NCBI RefSeq assembly: GCF_947624825.1
Contig: NZ_CANQLZ010000001.1
Location: 62,001 to 126,000, forward strand
DNA length: 64,000 nt
Source: an uncultured Acinetobacter sp.
GTDB taxonomy: Bacteria > Pseudomonadota > Gammaproteobacteria > Pseudomonadales > Moraxellaceae
Direction of reading: 5' to 3'
The notes beneath the pieces are model-generated. The model worked only from the letters and a program-made list of their open reading frames with translations, did no database searches and had not been told where the DNA came from. The position numbers and the translations under genes are program-made. Below are positions 55,919-64,000 of this stretch, one piece after another (within the stretch, counting starts at the first letter, position 1; every line of letters begins with the position of its first letter).

Positions 55919-57094
55919 ATGCGCCGTGAGCTATGGATTATTGTTGCTGGATTTATGGCAGCAGTACATGTGGGAAAATTGCCAGCCAGTGTGCCAGTAC
56001 TCACCCAAAGCTTAGGTTTAAGCTTGGTACAAGCCGGTATTTTATTGTCCTTGGTACAAGGTGCAGGCATGTTGTTGGCTTTGCTCTTGGGCAGTTATAG
56101 CCAACGGATTGGTCTTAAACGTTGCATGCTGTTGGGTTTAATAATTTTAGGGGCAGCCAGCACCTGTGGCGCAATGTTTAGCAGCTTAAATATGTTATTG
56201 CTGTTACGTGCTGGTGAGGGTTTGGGCTTTTTATTGGTGACCTTAACTGGCGCGGCTTATTTGCGTGAGTTGGTATCTAGTGATCAATTACAAAAAGCCT
56301 TAGGTGTATGGAGTGCTTATATGGGCGGTGGTATGGGGATCGCCTTACTGCTTACGCCGTGGTTATTGCACTACACCACTTGGCAAGGCGTTTGGGTAGC
56401 TTATGGCATAGCAAGTTTTGTTTTGGCAGCAATCATTTATATTTATGTGCCACACACCACGTCCAATGCCAAACAGCAAGTGGGACAAATTTTAAAGCTC
56501 ACCTTGGGGCATCGTCCTGCTTGGCTATTGGCACTGGTTTTTGCCTTGTACGCGGGACAATGGTTATGTTTGGTTGGGTTTTTACCCACCATTTACGCTG
56601 AAAATCAAATTTCCCTGACTGTGGCGGGCAGTTTAACTGCTTTTGTTGCTATGAGTAATGCTGTGGGTACTGCCTTATGTGGACGCTTGTTACAAGGTGG
56701 TTATCCAGCGGTCACGTTAATACGGGTTGGTTTTTTGGTGCTCAGTATTTGTGCTATAAGCTTTTACACCTTACCAACTGAGCTTAATTTTGCCATGCAA
56801 TATTTATGTGTGGTGCTGTTCTCTTTAGTGGGTGGTTTAATTCCTGCTAGTGTATTTTCTTGTGCCATGTATGTGGCACCGCAGCCGGCTGCCATTCCCG
56901 CCACCATAGGTTTGACTTTACAATGTTCTGCTTTGGCCCAGCTTGTCTTTCCACCATTTTGTGCCATGTTGGTGGCAACCACGCACAGTTGGTCAGGTGT
57001 GGGCATCAGTATGCTGCTGATGTCTTTGCTGGCCTTAGGATTGGTACATTTATTATTTAATAAGTCTTTAAGATTGACCGATCAGCAAGGATAA
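55919..57094 (+). CDS. MFS transporter, CynX/NimT-like
   Basis: A 12-helix major facilitator. The loop after helix 2 reads [13 protein letters not shown], and the fourth/fifth segment [19 protein letters not shown] matches the cyanate/nitroimidazole (CynX/NimT) group. The substrate cannot be assigned. Two consecutive ATGs (55916 and 55919) are available; the second has AAGG at a better distance. Its last 27 bp overlap the 3' end of the convergent DUF441 gene. Confidence 0.78.
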   Translation: MRRELWIIVAGFMAAVHVGKLPASVPVLTQSLGLSLVQAGILLSLVQGAGMLLALLLGSYSQRIGLKRCMLLGLIILGAASTCGAMFSSLNMLLLLRAGEGLGFLLVTLTGAAYLRELVSSDQLQKALGVWSAYMGGGMGIALLLTPWLLHYTTWQGVWVAYGIASFVLAAIIYIYVPHTTSNAKQQVGQILKLTLGHRPAWLLALVFALYAGQWLCLVGFLPTIYAENQISLTVAGSLTAFVAMSNAVGTALCGRLLQGGYPAVTLIRVGFLVLSICAISFYTLPTELNFAMQYLCVVLFSLVGGLIPASVFSCAMYVAPQPAAIPATIGLTLQCSALAQLVFPPFCAMLVATTHSWSGVGISMLLMSLLALGLVHLLFNKSLRLTDQQG

Positions 57095-57529
57095 AATCCC
57101 TGCAGCAATTAGTGGACCCACAGGGACGCCGCGCAATACGGCGACCCCGGCCACTGTACCGATTAATAAACCAGCCACAATATTGGGTTGATGACTCATT
57201 AAACTGACCCCACGCGCACCTAACCAAGCCACAAACATGCCCACAGCAATCGCCAGTAAAGATTTCCAATGTAAAAAAGATTTTAAGATTGCATCGCCTG
57301 GAATTTTGCCACTGGCAATCGGTGTAAGTACACCAATGGTTAAAATAATCACCCCAATATTGAGACCATGTTGTTGTAATAAAGGAAAAAACTCAGCCAA
57401 TGGTGTGATTTTAAACACAATTAATACCGCAGCCGCAATGGTCACTGCGCTATTGTGGCTCAAGACGCCCACCACCAGTAACAGCAACAACACAGCCAAA
57501 TTGACATCTAAATGGGAGAGCATAGACAT
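57068..57529 (-). CDS. DUF441 (YeaL-like) membrane protein
   Basis: A hydrophobic protein with four or five predicted spans, closely matching E. coli Yea[28 protein letters not shown] and [20 protein letters not shown] and [20 protein letters not shown]. Function unknown. The ATG at 57529 or 57523 is favoured over a TTG at 57541; no strong Shine-Dalgarno decides. It overlaps the MFS gene by 27 bp in convergent orientation. Confidence 0.82.
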   Translation of the reverse strand: MSMLSHLDVNLAVLLLLLVVGVLSHNSAVTIAAAVLIVFKITPLAEFFPLLQQHGLNIGVIILTIGVLTPIASGKIPGDAILKSFLHWKSLLAIAVGMFVAWLGARGVSLMSHQPNIVAGLLIGTVAGVAVLRGVPVGPLIAAGILSLLIGQS

Positions 57530-57623
57530 AGGCCAAAACAAAGATCATGCATTGTAAGCCCAACCGACATTTTCTACAATTTTAGGCTAAAATACGCTTT
57601 TTGTTGTTAGAAGTAGTTGAGTC

Positions 57624-58340
57624 ATGTTGTTAGAAAAAATGTTGCAATCGCAAGGCTTTGGTTCACGTAAAGCCTGTCAGCAGTTAATTAAACATGGCTT
57701 GGTGCGTATTAATGACGAGATCATCACCGATTTAAAATATAAATTTGACTTAAAACAGCCTGATTTTCAGGTAGATGATCAAGCCTATCAATACCGTGAA
57801 AAGGTCTATATTGCCTTAAATAAACCCCAAGGTTATGAATGCTCACATCAAGCCACGCACCATTTTAGTGTGTTTGATTTATTTGATGCGGTATTGCTCA
57901 GTCGTGGTCTTCAATGTGTGGGACGTTTAGATCAAGACACCACAGGTTTATTGTTACTCACCGACGATGGTCAGTTTTTACAAGCGCTGACCCATCCTAA
58001 AAAGCACGTGCCAAAAGTGTATCAAATGCATACTGCCGATGTAGTCACAGATGGGCAGATGGCACAATTGACTCAAGGCGTTGAATTACGTAACGAAAAG
58101 GGTATTTTTGCTGCAACAGATGTCACACGTTTAGCCGAACAGCATTTGCAAATGACGGTTCATCAAGGTGTCTATCATCAGGTCAAACGTATGTTGGCTG
58201 CGGTGGGCAATAAAGTTGAGCGTTTGCATCGTCAGCAAATTGGTGAATTTGCTTTGCCACAGGATTTGGCTGAAGGTGAGTGGATATATTTAAGCGAAAC
58301 TCAACTGGCTCAGGCCAAAACCCGAGATCAATCACTGTAA
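57624..58340 (+). CDS. Pseudouridine synthase, RsuA-like
   Basis: An S4 domain (MLLEKMLQSQGFGSRKACQQ, 1-60) precedes the RsuA/RluB catalytic domain, with VYIALNKPQGYECSH, and the catalytic Asp in VGRLDQDTTGLLLLT. VYHQVKRMLAAVGNKV completes the family pattern. RsuA modifies U516 of 16S rRNA; RluB, RluE and RluF are related, so the exact target is inferred. Length 238 residues. Its last 9 bp overlap the convergent acetyltransferase gene. Confidence 0.85.
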   Translation: MLLEKMLQSQGFGSRKACQQLIKHGLVRINDEIITDLKYKFDLKQPDFQVDDQAYQYREKVYIALNKPQGYECSHQATHHFSVFDLFDAVLLSRGLQCVGRLDQDTTGLLLLTDDGQFLQALTHPKKHVPKVYQMHTADVVTDGQMAQLTQGVELRNEKGIFAATDVTRLAEQHLQMTVHQGVYHQVKRMLAAVGNKVERLHRQQIGEFALPQDLAEGEWIYLSETQLAQAKTRDQSL

Positions 58341-58775
58341 AAAACAGTGATAGGTCTGAAACTCGTGATCTGCTACAAAGCCCATACTTTCATATAAGTG
58401 CTGTGATTGTAGATTGCTTTTTTGCGTGTGTAGGCTTAAGCGTAATGCGCCTTGGTGTTGGGCAAATAACATGGCAGTATCAATCAGCTGTCGTGCTGCG
58501 CCTTGGCGACGATAGTTTGGGCTGACATAAACATCATCTAAAATATAATAATTGGCACAGGACACCGAGGAAAAACCCAAATACAGCAACACAAAACCCG
58601 TGATGGTGTCATCTTTTAAGTGAATAAAGATCACACTTTCTTGATTGTTAAAACGCTGCTGCAAAAAAGCATGCGACTGCTCAAGCGCTGTTAAAGCACC
58701 ATAAAATTGACGATATTCATCAAACAACACCGCTAAAGCAGCTAAGTCTGATTGCGTGGCACGGCGAACAATCAT
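58332..58775 (-). CDS. GNAT-family N-acetyltransferase
   Basis: A Gcn5-related acetyltransferase with the acetyl-CoA loop VYVSPNYRRQGAARQLIDTA (motif A) and the C-terminal LYESMGFVADHEFQ. Resembles diamine/spermine-type acetyltransferases (DDVYVSPNYR), but the substrate is unknown. The ATG at 58775 has GGAG 6 nt upstream and gives 147 residues. Convergent with the RsuA-like gene. Confidence 0.82.
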   Translation of the reverse strand: MIVRRATQSDLAALAVLFDEYRQFYGALTALEQSHAFLQQRFNNQESVIFIHLKDDTITGFVLLYLGFSSVSCANYYILDDVYVSPNYRRQGAARQLIDTAMLFAQHQGALRLSLHTQKSNLQSQHLYESMGFVADHEFQTYHCFLQ

Positions 58776-58899
58776 GTATCGCTCCTTATTGTTATTGTGT
58801 TTTAGCATATAAAAGTGCTGCGCCTTGGAGCGTTGATATTTTGTGACTTTAATGCGTTTTATTTTGAGCTTAGTAGGTTGTTGTCAGTGCAGCCAAGGC

Positions 58900-59895
58900 T
58901 TATTGTTGCTCAGTAGATCCATTTGTTGAGGCATAACAAATTGAGTTTTTTGGCTTATTTTGCAAAAGCGAGATGTCATTTGAATGACAGGGTAAATTTA
59001 ACTGAAAAGATGAGCTAAATTGCATCGCCTGTTGCGTAATGGGGTCAATAAATGCAATGTGTTGTGCCAGTAATTGTAAAGGTTGACTAAAGTCATCGTC
59101 GGCTTTATGACACACCTGTGGGTAAAACGGATCATTTAAAATTGCAAGCCCGAGAGAGTTTAAATGTACGCGCAATTGATGCTGTTTGCCTGTAATCGGT
59201 TGTAGCACATACTTGGCAAAACTTTGATTATGTTCAAGAATTTCAATTAAGGTTTCACTGTTGGCTGTGCCATCTAGCACTTGCATGGTATAAAATGGCT
59301 CGCCTTTTTGCATGCGCAGTTTAACTGTACATGGAAAACTTAAACTTGGCGCATAGGGCGCAATAGCATGATAAGTTTTGTGAACCAAACGCTCGGCAAA
59401 CATTTGCTGATAGGCTGCGCGACTTTTTACTTGTTTAGAAAACAAGACAATGCCTGCGGTTTCACGATCCAGTCGATGAATTGGGGTAAGCTCAGGATTT
59501 TGGGTCTGTTGTTTTAAACGTACCAATAAAGTTTGTTGTACATATTGACCGGTGGGGCTGATGGTTAAAAAATGTGGTTTATCGACCACCAATAAGTGTT
59601 CATTTTCAAACAAAATACGATGCTCAAACGGCACTTCAATTTCATGTGCTAAAAAACGATAATAAAACACATGCTGATTGGGCGTATAAGCACTTGTCAT
59701 GGTCAGCTTTTGTCCCACATGATTATAGACTAACCCTGCTTCAAAACGTTGTTGCCACTCACTTGCTGCAATGTGTGCAAAATTTTGCGTTAAATAAGCA
59801 TAAATGCTGCAAGGCATGGGGCAAACCTGCGGTAAAAATACTTTACTGGCAGTGACGCCATTGATCATGGGTGGGGTAAATGCAGAATCAATCAT
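58900..59895 (-). CDS. RluA-family pseudouridine synthase
   Basis: A catalytic domain of the RluA/RluC family without a recognisable S4 domain. The catalytic Asp is in PIHRLDRETAGIVLFSK, with FENEHLLVVDKPHFL before and ITGKQHQLRVHLNSLGLAI after. The N-terminal 70 residues contain SAFTPPMINGVTASKVFLP, typical of relatives. The ATG at 59895 has AAGG 6 nt upstream. It could act on tRNA or 23S rRNA. It is divergent from tsaE with about 100 bp between starts. Length 331 residues. Confidence 0.83.
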   Translation of the reverse strand: MIDSAFTPPMINGVTASKVFLPQVCPMPCSIYAYLTQNFAHIAASEWQQRFEAGLVYNHVGQKLTMTSAYTPNQHVFYYRFLAHEIEVPFEHRILFENEHLLVVDKPHFLTISPTGQYVQQTLLVRLKQQTQNPELTPIHRLDRETAGIVLFSKQVKSRAAYQQMFAERLVHKTYHAIAPYAPSLSFPCTVKLRMQKGEPFYTMQVLDGTANSETLIEILEHNQSFAKYVLQPITGKQHQLRVHLNSLGLAILNDPFYPQVCHKADDDFSQPLQLLAQHIAFIDPITQQAMQFSSSFQLNLPCHSNDISLLQNKPKNSICYASTNGSTEQQ

Positions 59896-59996
59896 GCCGA
59901 GCCTTGCTAAAAAATAGACAATTCCACTGCTGAACATGGGCATTGCAACAGGGCAATGTTATGATATTCGATCTTTGCCATCCTGTCGTGAGTATT

Positions 59997-60473
59997 ATGC
60001 AGTATTCCTTCCAAATTCAATTGAAGAATGAAAATGATACCCAAGCCTTAGCCCAAGTGTTGGCGGCAAATTTTAAGCAAGGTATTGTGTATTTAATTGG
60101 CGATTTAGGAGCGGGTAAAACCACATTAAGTCGCTATTTCTTACAAAGTTTGGGGCATCAAGGTGCAGTCAAAAGCCCTACCTATACTTTGGTTGAACCG
60201 TATCAAATTCAGGGGCAAGATATTTTTCATTTTGACTTGTATCGTTTAAACGACCCTTATGAGCTTGAATTGATGGGAATTCGTGATTATTTAGACACAC
60301 CCAATGCTCTATGCTTATTTGAATGGCCGTCTAAAGGTGGCGATGAAATCCCGGCAGCTGAATTAATCATCAATATCGAAAAATCTGAAGATGAGTTAAG
60401 CCGTATTGCCACTTTAAGCAGTAACAATGCTCAGTTAGATCATGCGTTAAAGAGCCATTTTAGTCATGAATAA
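59997..60473 (+). CDS. tsaE: tRNA threonylcarbamoyladenosine biosynthesis protein TsaE
   Basis: TsaE is the ATPase that helps TsaB/TsaD form t6A37 in tRNAs. Walker A is YLIGDLGAGKTTLSRYF and the family-specific GHQGAVKSPTYTLVEPY follows; HFDLYRL is the Walker B area. The ATG at 59997 puts the Walker A at residue 35, as in E. coli. An upstream in-frame ATG (59961) has AGGG 7 nt ahead, so the protein may be 12 residues longer. It overlaps mutL by 8 bp; the usual amiB between them is absent. Confidence 0.9.
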   Translation: MQYSFQIQLKNENDTQALAQVLAANFKQGIVYLIGDLGAGKTTLSRYFLQSLGHQGAVKSPTYTLVEPYQIQGQDIFHFDLYRLNDPYELELMGIRDYLDTPNALCLFEWPSKGGDEIPAAELIINIEKSEDELSRIATLSSNNAQLDHALKSHFSHE

Positions 60474-62379
60474 TGCAGTCAGTGTGCGCCGTATTCAAAC
60501 TCTAGATGCAGCACTTGCCAACCAAATTGCGGCAGGTGAAGTCATTGAACGTCCGGCTTCGGTGGTCAAAGAGTTGCTTGAAAATGCCATAGATGCAGGT
60601 GCGACCGAGATCACCATTCGGGTGGCGCAAGGCGGCACCACACTGATTGAAATCATAGACAATGGACGTGGGATTCATCGTGATGATTTAAGTTTAGCGG
60701 TGATGCGCCACGCCACCAGTAAAATTTATCATGCTGATGAATTACATGCGATTGCCAGTTTAGGTTTTCGGGGTGAAGCTTTAGCCTCTATTGCGGCCAT
60801 CTCGCGTTTAAGCCTTACCAGTAGCCAAGATGATGACGGCATTGGTTATCGGGTAGAGGTCAATGGAACTGCTTTTGATGCACAGCAGGTACAGGCGGTG
60901 GCTGCACAAAAAGGCACGCATATTCGGGTACAAGATTTATTTTTTAATGTACCGGCACGACGTAAATTTTTAAAAAAGCCCGGCACCGAATTTGCCCATA
61001 TTGAAGAGGTGGTGCGTCGCCTTGCTTTAATTCATTTTGACATCCGTTTTGTGCTAGAACACAACGATCAAATTCGTTTAAATCTTGCCATTGCCGACAG
61101 TGGTGAGTTACGTACTCAACGTGTACAGCAACTTTTAGGTAAACAATTTAGTCAAAATGCCTATTGGATAGATGCCCAAGGACAGCATTTACGTTTATCG
61201 GGGTGGTTGGGGCATCCCTCTGATGCTCGTGCCCAAGCCGATTTACAATATGTTTATGTCAATGGGCGCATTGTTAAAGATAAAACCATGGCACATGCCT
61301 TAAAAATGGCCTATGAGGGCATTTTACATGGTCATCAGTACGCGGGTTACTTGTTGTTTTTACAGATTGATCCGCAAGAAGTTGATGTCAATGTGCATCC
61401 AACCAAAAACGAAATTCGTTTTTTAAATCAACGTGAAGTGCACGAATTTGTACGCCATCATGCCAAAGCGACTTTAGCCCAGTTTCAAACTGCAAGCGCT
61501 GATTTAGCCCAAGCCATGAAAGCACCAACTGTTGTTACAGCCCCCATGCCCACCCAACAAGAACAATTGCCACTGCACAGGGCAACAGTTGAACCTGTTA
61601 TACCCAACAATGGTGATGTTGGGCGCACTGTGAGCTATTCTGCTCGTAGTCAGTATCAACCTTCAGCCCAAGTCAATAATGCCATACAAAGCTATTTAGC
61701 GCCATTGCGTGATGCAGCCGAGCAGATGCCTGAGCAACAGTCCATCTCTTCAAGCGTAGACACCACCTTTGAGCCTACTGCTGCTGTGGATGAGTATCCA
61801 TTGGGTACGGCAATTGCGCAATTGCATGGCATTTATATTTTGGCGCAAAACCACGACGGGCTAATTATTGTTGATATGCATGCAGCACATGAACGTATTG
61901 TCTTGCAACAAATGAAAACTGCATGGGATCAACCTGAGTTTTGGATGTCACAACAATTACTCATTCCCAAAGTGGTCAGTATTAGTCGTATGCAAGCGCT
62001 ACGTGTCAATGAACTTAAAAATCAGTTGTCACGTTTAGGTTTAGATATTGACCAATATGGTGAAGATCAAGTGATTGTACGTGGCGTGCCGGCTATTTTA
62101 CAAAAAGCCGATTTTGCAACCTTGGTGCCGCAATTGCTCAATGACTTAGATCCAAGTGATGAAGCCGCAGGCTTGTTACAAAAGCGTGATCAAATTTTAG
62201 CAGGCATGGCCTGTCACGGTGCGGTACGCGCGCACCGTATGCTGAGTCTATCTGAAATGAACGCATTGCTGCGTCAGATGGAACGTACCGAATTTGCCAG
62301 TCAATGTAACCATGGTCGTCCGACGTGGCGCGCCTTTCCATTGGCTCAGCTCGATAAACTTTTTGCTCGAGGAGAGTAG
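60466..62379 (+). CDS. mutL: DNA mismatch repair protein MutL
   Basis: MutL couples mismatch recognition by MutS to strand removal. The GHKL ATPase motifs are [32 protein letters not shown] and [20 protein letters not shown]. The linker (about 340-440) is Gln/Thr/Pro-rich. The C-terminal domain contains the endonuclease-type signature [12 protein letters not shown] at 470-481 and [12 protein letters not shown] near the end, as in MutLs that nick DNA, but the last acidic position is Gln481 instead of Glu. No mutH is visible here. Length 637 residues. Overlaps tsaE, and miaA follows 5 bp later. Confidence 0.95.
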   Translation: MNNAVSVRRIQTLDAALANQIAAGEVIERPASVVKELLENAIDAGATEITIRVAQGGTTLIEIIDNGRGIHRDDLSLAVMRHATSKIYHADELHAIASLGFRGEALASIAAISRLSLTSSQDDDGIGYRVEVNGTAFDAQQVQAVAAQKGTHIRVQDLFFNVPARRKFLKKPGTEFAHIEEVVRRLALIHFDIRFVLEHNDQIRLNLAIADSGELRTQRVQQLLGKQFSQNAYWIDAQGQHLRLSGWLGHPSDARAQADLQYVYVNGRIVKDKTMAHALKMAYEGILHGHQYAGYLLFLQIDPQEVDVNVHPTKNEIRFLNQREVHEFVRHHAKATLAQFQTASADLAQAMKAPTVVTAPMPTQQEQLPLHRATVEPVIPNNGDVGRTVSYSARSQYQPSAQVNNAIQSYLAPLRDAAEQMPEQQSISSSVDTTFEPTAAVDEYPLGTAIAQLHGIYILAQNHDGLIIVDMHAAHERIVLQQMKTAWDQPEFWMSQQLLIPKVVSISRMQALRVNELKNQLSRLGLDIDQYGEDQVIVRGVPAILQKADFATLVPQLLNDLDPSDEAAGLLQKRDQILAGMACHGAVRAHRMLSLSEMNALLRQMERTEFASQCNHGRPTWRAFPLAQLDKLFARGE

Positions 62380-62384
62380 TTTTC

Positions 62385-63329
62385 ATGTCAACACAATTGC
62401 CGGTCATCAATTTAATGGGACCTACTGCAAGCGGCAAAACCGCTTTGGCATGTCAACTGTATGAACAAGGTGGTTTTGAGTTGATTTCAGTCGATTCAGC
62501 TTTGGTTTATCAAGATATGGACATTGGTACAGCCAAACCTACTAAAGCAGAGCAAGCGCAATATCCGCATCATTTAATTGATATTATTAGTCCACTTGAA
62601 GTGTATTCGGCGGCTGAATTTGTCAGTGATGCGACGCGTTTAATTGATGACATTCATGCCCGTGGTAAAACCCCAATTTTAGTGGGTGGTACCATGCTGT
62701 ATTTTAAGGCGTTGTTAGAAGGTTTAGCCGATAATTTACCCAATGCTGACGATGAGGTGCGCCGTGCAATTGAACGACAAGCCCAAACACAAGGTTGGGA
62801 TGAAGTTTATGCGCAGCTGTGTGCTGTAGACCCTAAAGCGGCTGAAAAATTTAAACCTAGTGATAAACAACGCATCATTCGTGCGCTCGAAGTTTATCAA
62901 TTAACCGGCAAGCCCATTAGCCAATTACAAGCAGAACAACCTAAAAATCAGCCTTATCGTTACAACTTTCACAATTTTGCCTTAATGCCAGAGCGTGGTG
63001 AATTACATCAAAGAATCGAAAAGCGTTTAGAGATTATGTGGGGTATCGGATTTTTAAATGAGGTGGTTTCACTTATGGAAAAATACGATTTAAGCCCGGA
63101 AATCCCTTCTATGCGCTGTGTAGGTTACCGCCAAGTGTTAGATTTTCTACAAAAAGGTGAGCAAACCCCACAAAGTATTCAAGAAATGCAAGATAAAGCT
63201 TTATTTGCAACACGACAACTGGCAAAACGTCAATATACCTGGTTACGTTCTTTGCAAGAAGCGCATCAATTTCAAACATATTTAACCATAAAGCAGGCAC
63301 AAGAAGACTTGCGAAACCGTTACAGATAA
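62385..63329 (+). CDS. miaA: tRNA dimethylallyltransferase MiaA
   Basis: MiaA transfers dimethylallyl from DMAPP to A37 of tRNAs reading UNN codons. P-loop [13 protein letters not shown] (residues 9-21), then [19 protein letters not shown] and [15 protein letters not shown]. The tRNA-binding part carries [13 protein letters not shown]. Length 314 residues. It is 5 bp after mutL and upstream of hfq, a conserved gene order, with a terminator between it and hfq. Confidence 0.95.
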   Translation: MSTQLPVINLMGPTASGKTALACQLYEQGGFELISVDSALVYQDMDIGTAKPTKAEQAQYPHHLIDIISPLEVYSAAEFVSDATRLIDDIHARGKTPILVGGTMLYFKALLEGLADNLPNADDEVRRAIERQAQTQGWDEVYAQLCAVDPKAAEKFKPSDKQRIIRALEVYQLTGKPISQLQAEQPKNQPYRYNFHNFALMPERGELHQRIEKRLEIMWGIGFLNEVVSLMEKYDLSPEIPSMRCVGYRQVLDFLQKGEQTPQSIQEMQDKALFATRQLAKRQYTWLRSLQEAHQFQTYLTIKQAQEDLRNRYR

Positions 63330-63342
63330 AGCAAAATTTAAC

Positions 63343-63389
63343 GGCTATCTTTTTTATAATTTTTAATTGAAAAATGAAGATAGCTTTTT
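63343..63389 (+). terminator. Terminator between miaA and hfq
   Basis: GCTATCTT / AAGATAGC with a 25-nt A/T-rich loop that can pair further, followed by six T. A TATAAT (63354-63359) lies within the loop and could be a -10 for hfq. Confidence 0.6.
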
Positions 63390-63425
63390 TGCGCTGATTT
63401 TTAATTTATTTTTTGGAGTTATAAC

Positions 63426-63941
63426 ATGTCTAAAGGTCAAACTTTACAAGATCCGTTCTTGAATTCTCTCCGTAAAGAACGCATTCCTGTGTCTATCTTC
63501 CTAGTAAACGGTATTAAATTACAAGGTCACATCGAATCTTTTGACCAATACGTTGTTTTATTAAAAAATACAGTAAGCCAAATGGTTTACAAACACGCGA
63601 TTTCTACAGTAGTTCCTGCACGTAATCCACGTCCTGCTGGTGCGCCTGCTGGTGGTCAAGCAGCAGGCGGCTTCGGCGGTCAAGCAACGGGTGGCTTTGG
63701 TGGTCAAGGCGGCTTCGGCGGTCAACCAACGGGTGGCTTTGGTGGTCAAGGTGGCTTTGGTGGTCAAGGTGGCTTCGGTGGTCAAGGCGGTTTTGGTGGT
63801 CAAGGCGGCTTCGGCGGTCAACCTGCTGGCGGCTTCGGCGGTCAAGGTGGCTTTGGCGGTCAACCTGCTGGTGGTTTTGGTCAAGGTTTTGACAACGATG
63901 CAAAATTTGATGATGTACAAGAAGACGACAACAATCGTTAA
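63426..63941 (+). CDS. hfq: RNA-binding protein Hfq with Gly-rich C-terminal extension
   Basis: Hfq is the hexameric RNA chaperone that pairs small RNAs with mRNAs. The Sm1 and Sm2 motifs are in the first 66 residues ([35 protein letters not shown]) and are standard. The rest, about 100 residues, is low-complexity and contains ten copies of GGFGGQ, some separated by AT, PT or PA, and an acidic tip ([15 protein letters not shown]). Such Gly-rich tails are known in Acinetobacter and Moraxella Hfq. Total 171 residues, against 102 in E. coli. GGAG lies upstream. A terminator follows at 63953-63983. Confidence 0.97.
   Translation: MSKGQTLQDPFLNSLRKERIPVSIFLVNGIKLQGHIESFDQYVVLLKNTVSQMVYKHAISTVVPARNPRPAGAPAGGQAAGGFGGQATGGFGGQGGFGGQPTGGFGGQGGFGGQGGFGGQGGFGGQGGFGGQPAGGFGGQGGFGGQPAGGFGQGFDNDAKFDDVQEDDNNR
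63669..63890 (+). repeat. Tandem 18-bp repeats in the hfq tail
   Basis: The unit GGTGGCTTTGGTGGTCAA and close variants recurs about ten times. Codons vary (GGT/GGC), showing the copies are not freshly duplicated, although slippage could change the number. Confidence 0.85.
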
Positions 63942-63952
63942 TTGATACCTTT

Positions 63953-63983
63953 AAAAAGCCTCGCGATTGCGAGGCTTTTTTTA
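63953..63983. terminator. Terminator after hfq
   Basis: AAGCCTCGC-gatt-GCGAGGCTT flanked by five A and seven T. Confidence 0.9.
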
Positions 63984-64000
63984 TGCTTAACATTTAAGTA

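Noticed and set aside
60466..60473. Frame error at the tsaE/mutL overlap
   Set aside because: The 8-bp overlap with both genes intact is an ordinary translational coupling arrangement.
63561..63993. Minus-strand reading frames opposite hfq
   Set aside because: They are Thr/Ala- or His/Asp-rich repeats produced by the complement of the Gly-rich tail; no start signal is evident and Hfq is well established.
1..64000. tRNA, rRNA, CRISPR, insertion sequences, prophage genes
   Set aside because: None was recognised: no clover-leaf arms with T-loop GTTCGA-type boxes outside coding genes, no regular spacer-repeat array, and no transposase or integrase protein.

Overview
The window is a continuous stretch of a gammaproteobacterial chromosome, and gene content and protein sequences point to Acinetobacter (Moraxellaceae). 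The indicators are an Hfq with a long Gly-rich GGFGGQ tail, a fis-purH-purD order, a BLUF photoreceptor resembling BlsA, a moderately AT-rich composition, and the arrangement tsaE-mutL-miaA-hfq. The species cannot be fixed from sequence alone. No rRNA, tRNA, CRISPR array, insertion sequence or prophage was seen.

Layout. 1-8.4 kb (minus strand): a partial lipoprotein, then dnaE-trmJ-cysE, then the methionine importer metQ-metN-metI. 8.4-15 kb (minus): purD, purH, fis, a zinc-ribbon membrane protein, prmA and a small secreted protein. 15.2-20.5 kb: mnmG (plus), a SIR2-TPR gene interrupted by an in-frame stop (minus), and an MhpT-like aromatic acid transporter (plus). 20.8-26.2 kb: a WYL regulator divergent from an Anbu-type operon (circularly permuted ATP-grasp, short alpha-E protein, transglutaminase, Anbu peptidase) whose last gene is a BLUF blue-light receptor. 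26.2-30 kb (minus): rpsF-rpsR-rplI, dnaB and alr. 30.1-35.1 kb (minus): the cytochrome bo3 operon cyoABCDE. 35.4-39.6 kb: an RDD protein, ppsA and the divergent ppsR.

39.8-46.2 kb: a luciferase-like flavin oxidoreductase, a glycine-zipper protein, prfA-prmC, an unknown small protein, and an AraC regulator divergent from an SDR dehydrogenase. 46.3-51.6 kb: an alcohol/aldehyde oxidation cluster (NAD aldehyde dehydrogenase, GAF plus winged-helix regulator, alpha/beta hydrolase, iron alcohol dehydrogenase). 51.7-59.9 kb: a PIF1-like helicase, gltS, metR, an MFS carrier, a DUF441 protein and two pseudouridine synthases flanking an acetyltransferase. 60-64 kb (plus): tsaE, mutL, miaA and hfq.

Most of this is core housekeeping DNA. 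The parts most worth a second look are: (i) a BLUF light sensor 3 bp behind an Anbu peptidase gene; (ii) a SIR2-TPR NADase-like gene with both catalytic halves intact but separated by a single TGA; (iii) matching direct repeats with an 11-bp period about 90 bp upstream of both the alcohol and aldehyde dehydrogenase genes, next to a winged-helix regulator; (iv) structured leaders and inter-gene hairpins at rpsF, purH/purD, fis/purH, metQ/metN and miaA/hfq; and (v) a MutL whose endonuclease motif ends in Gln instead of Glu.
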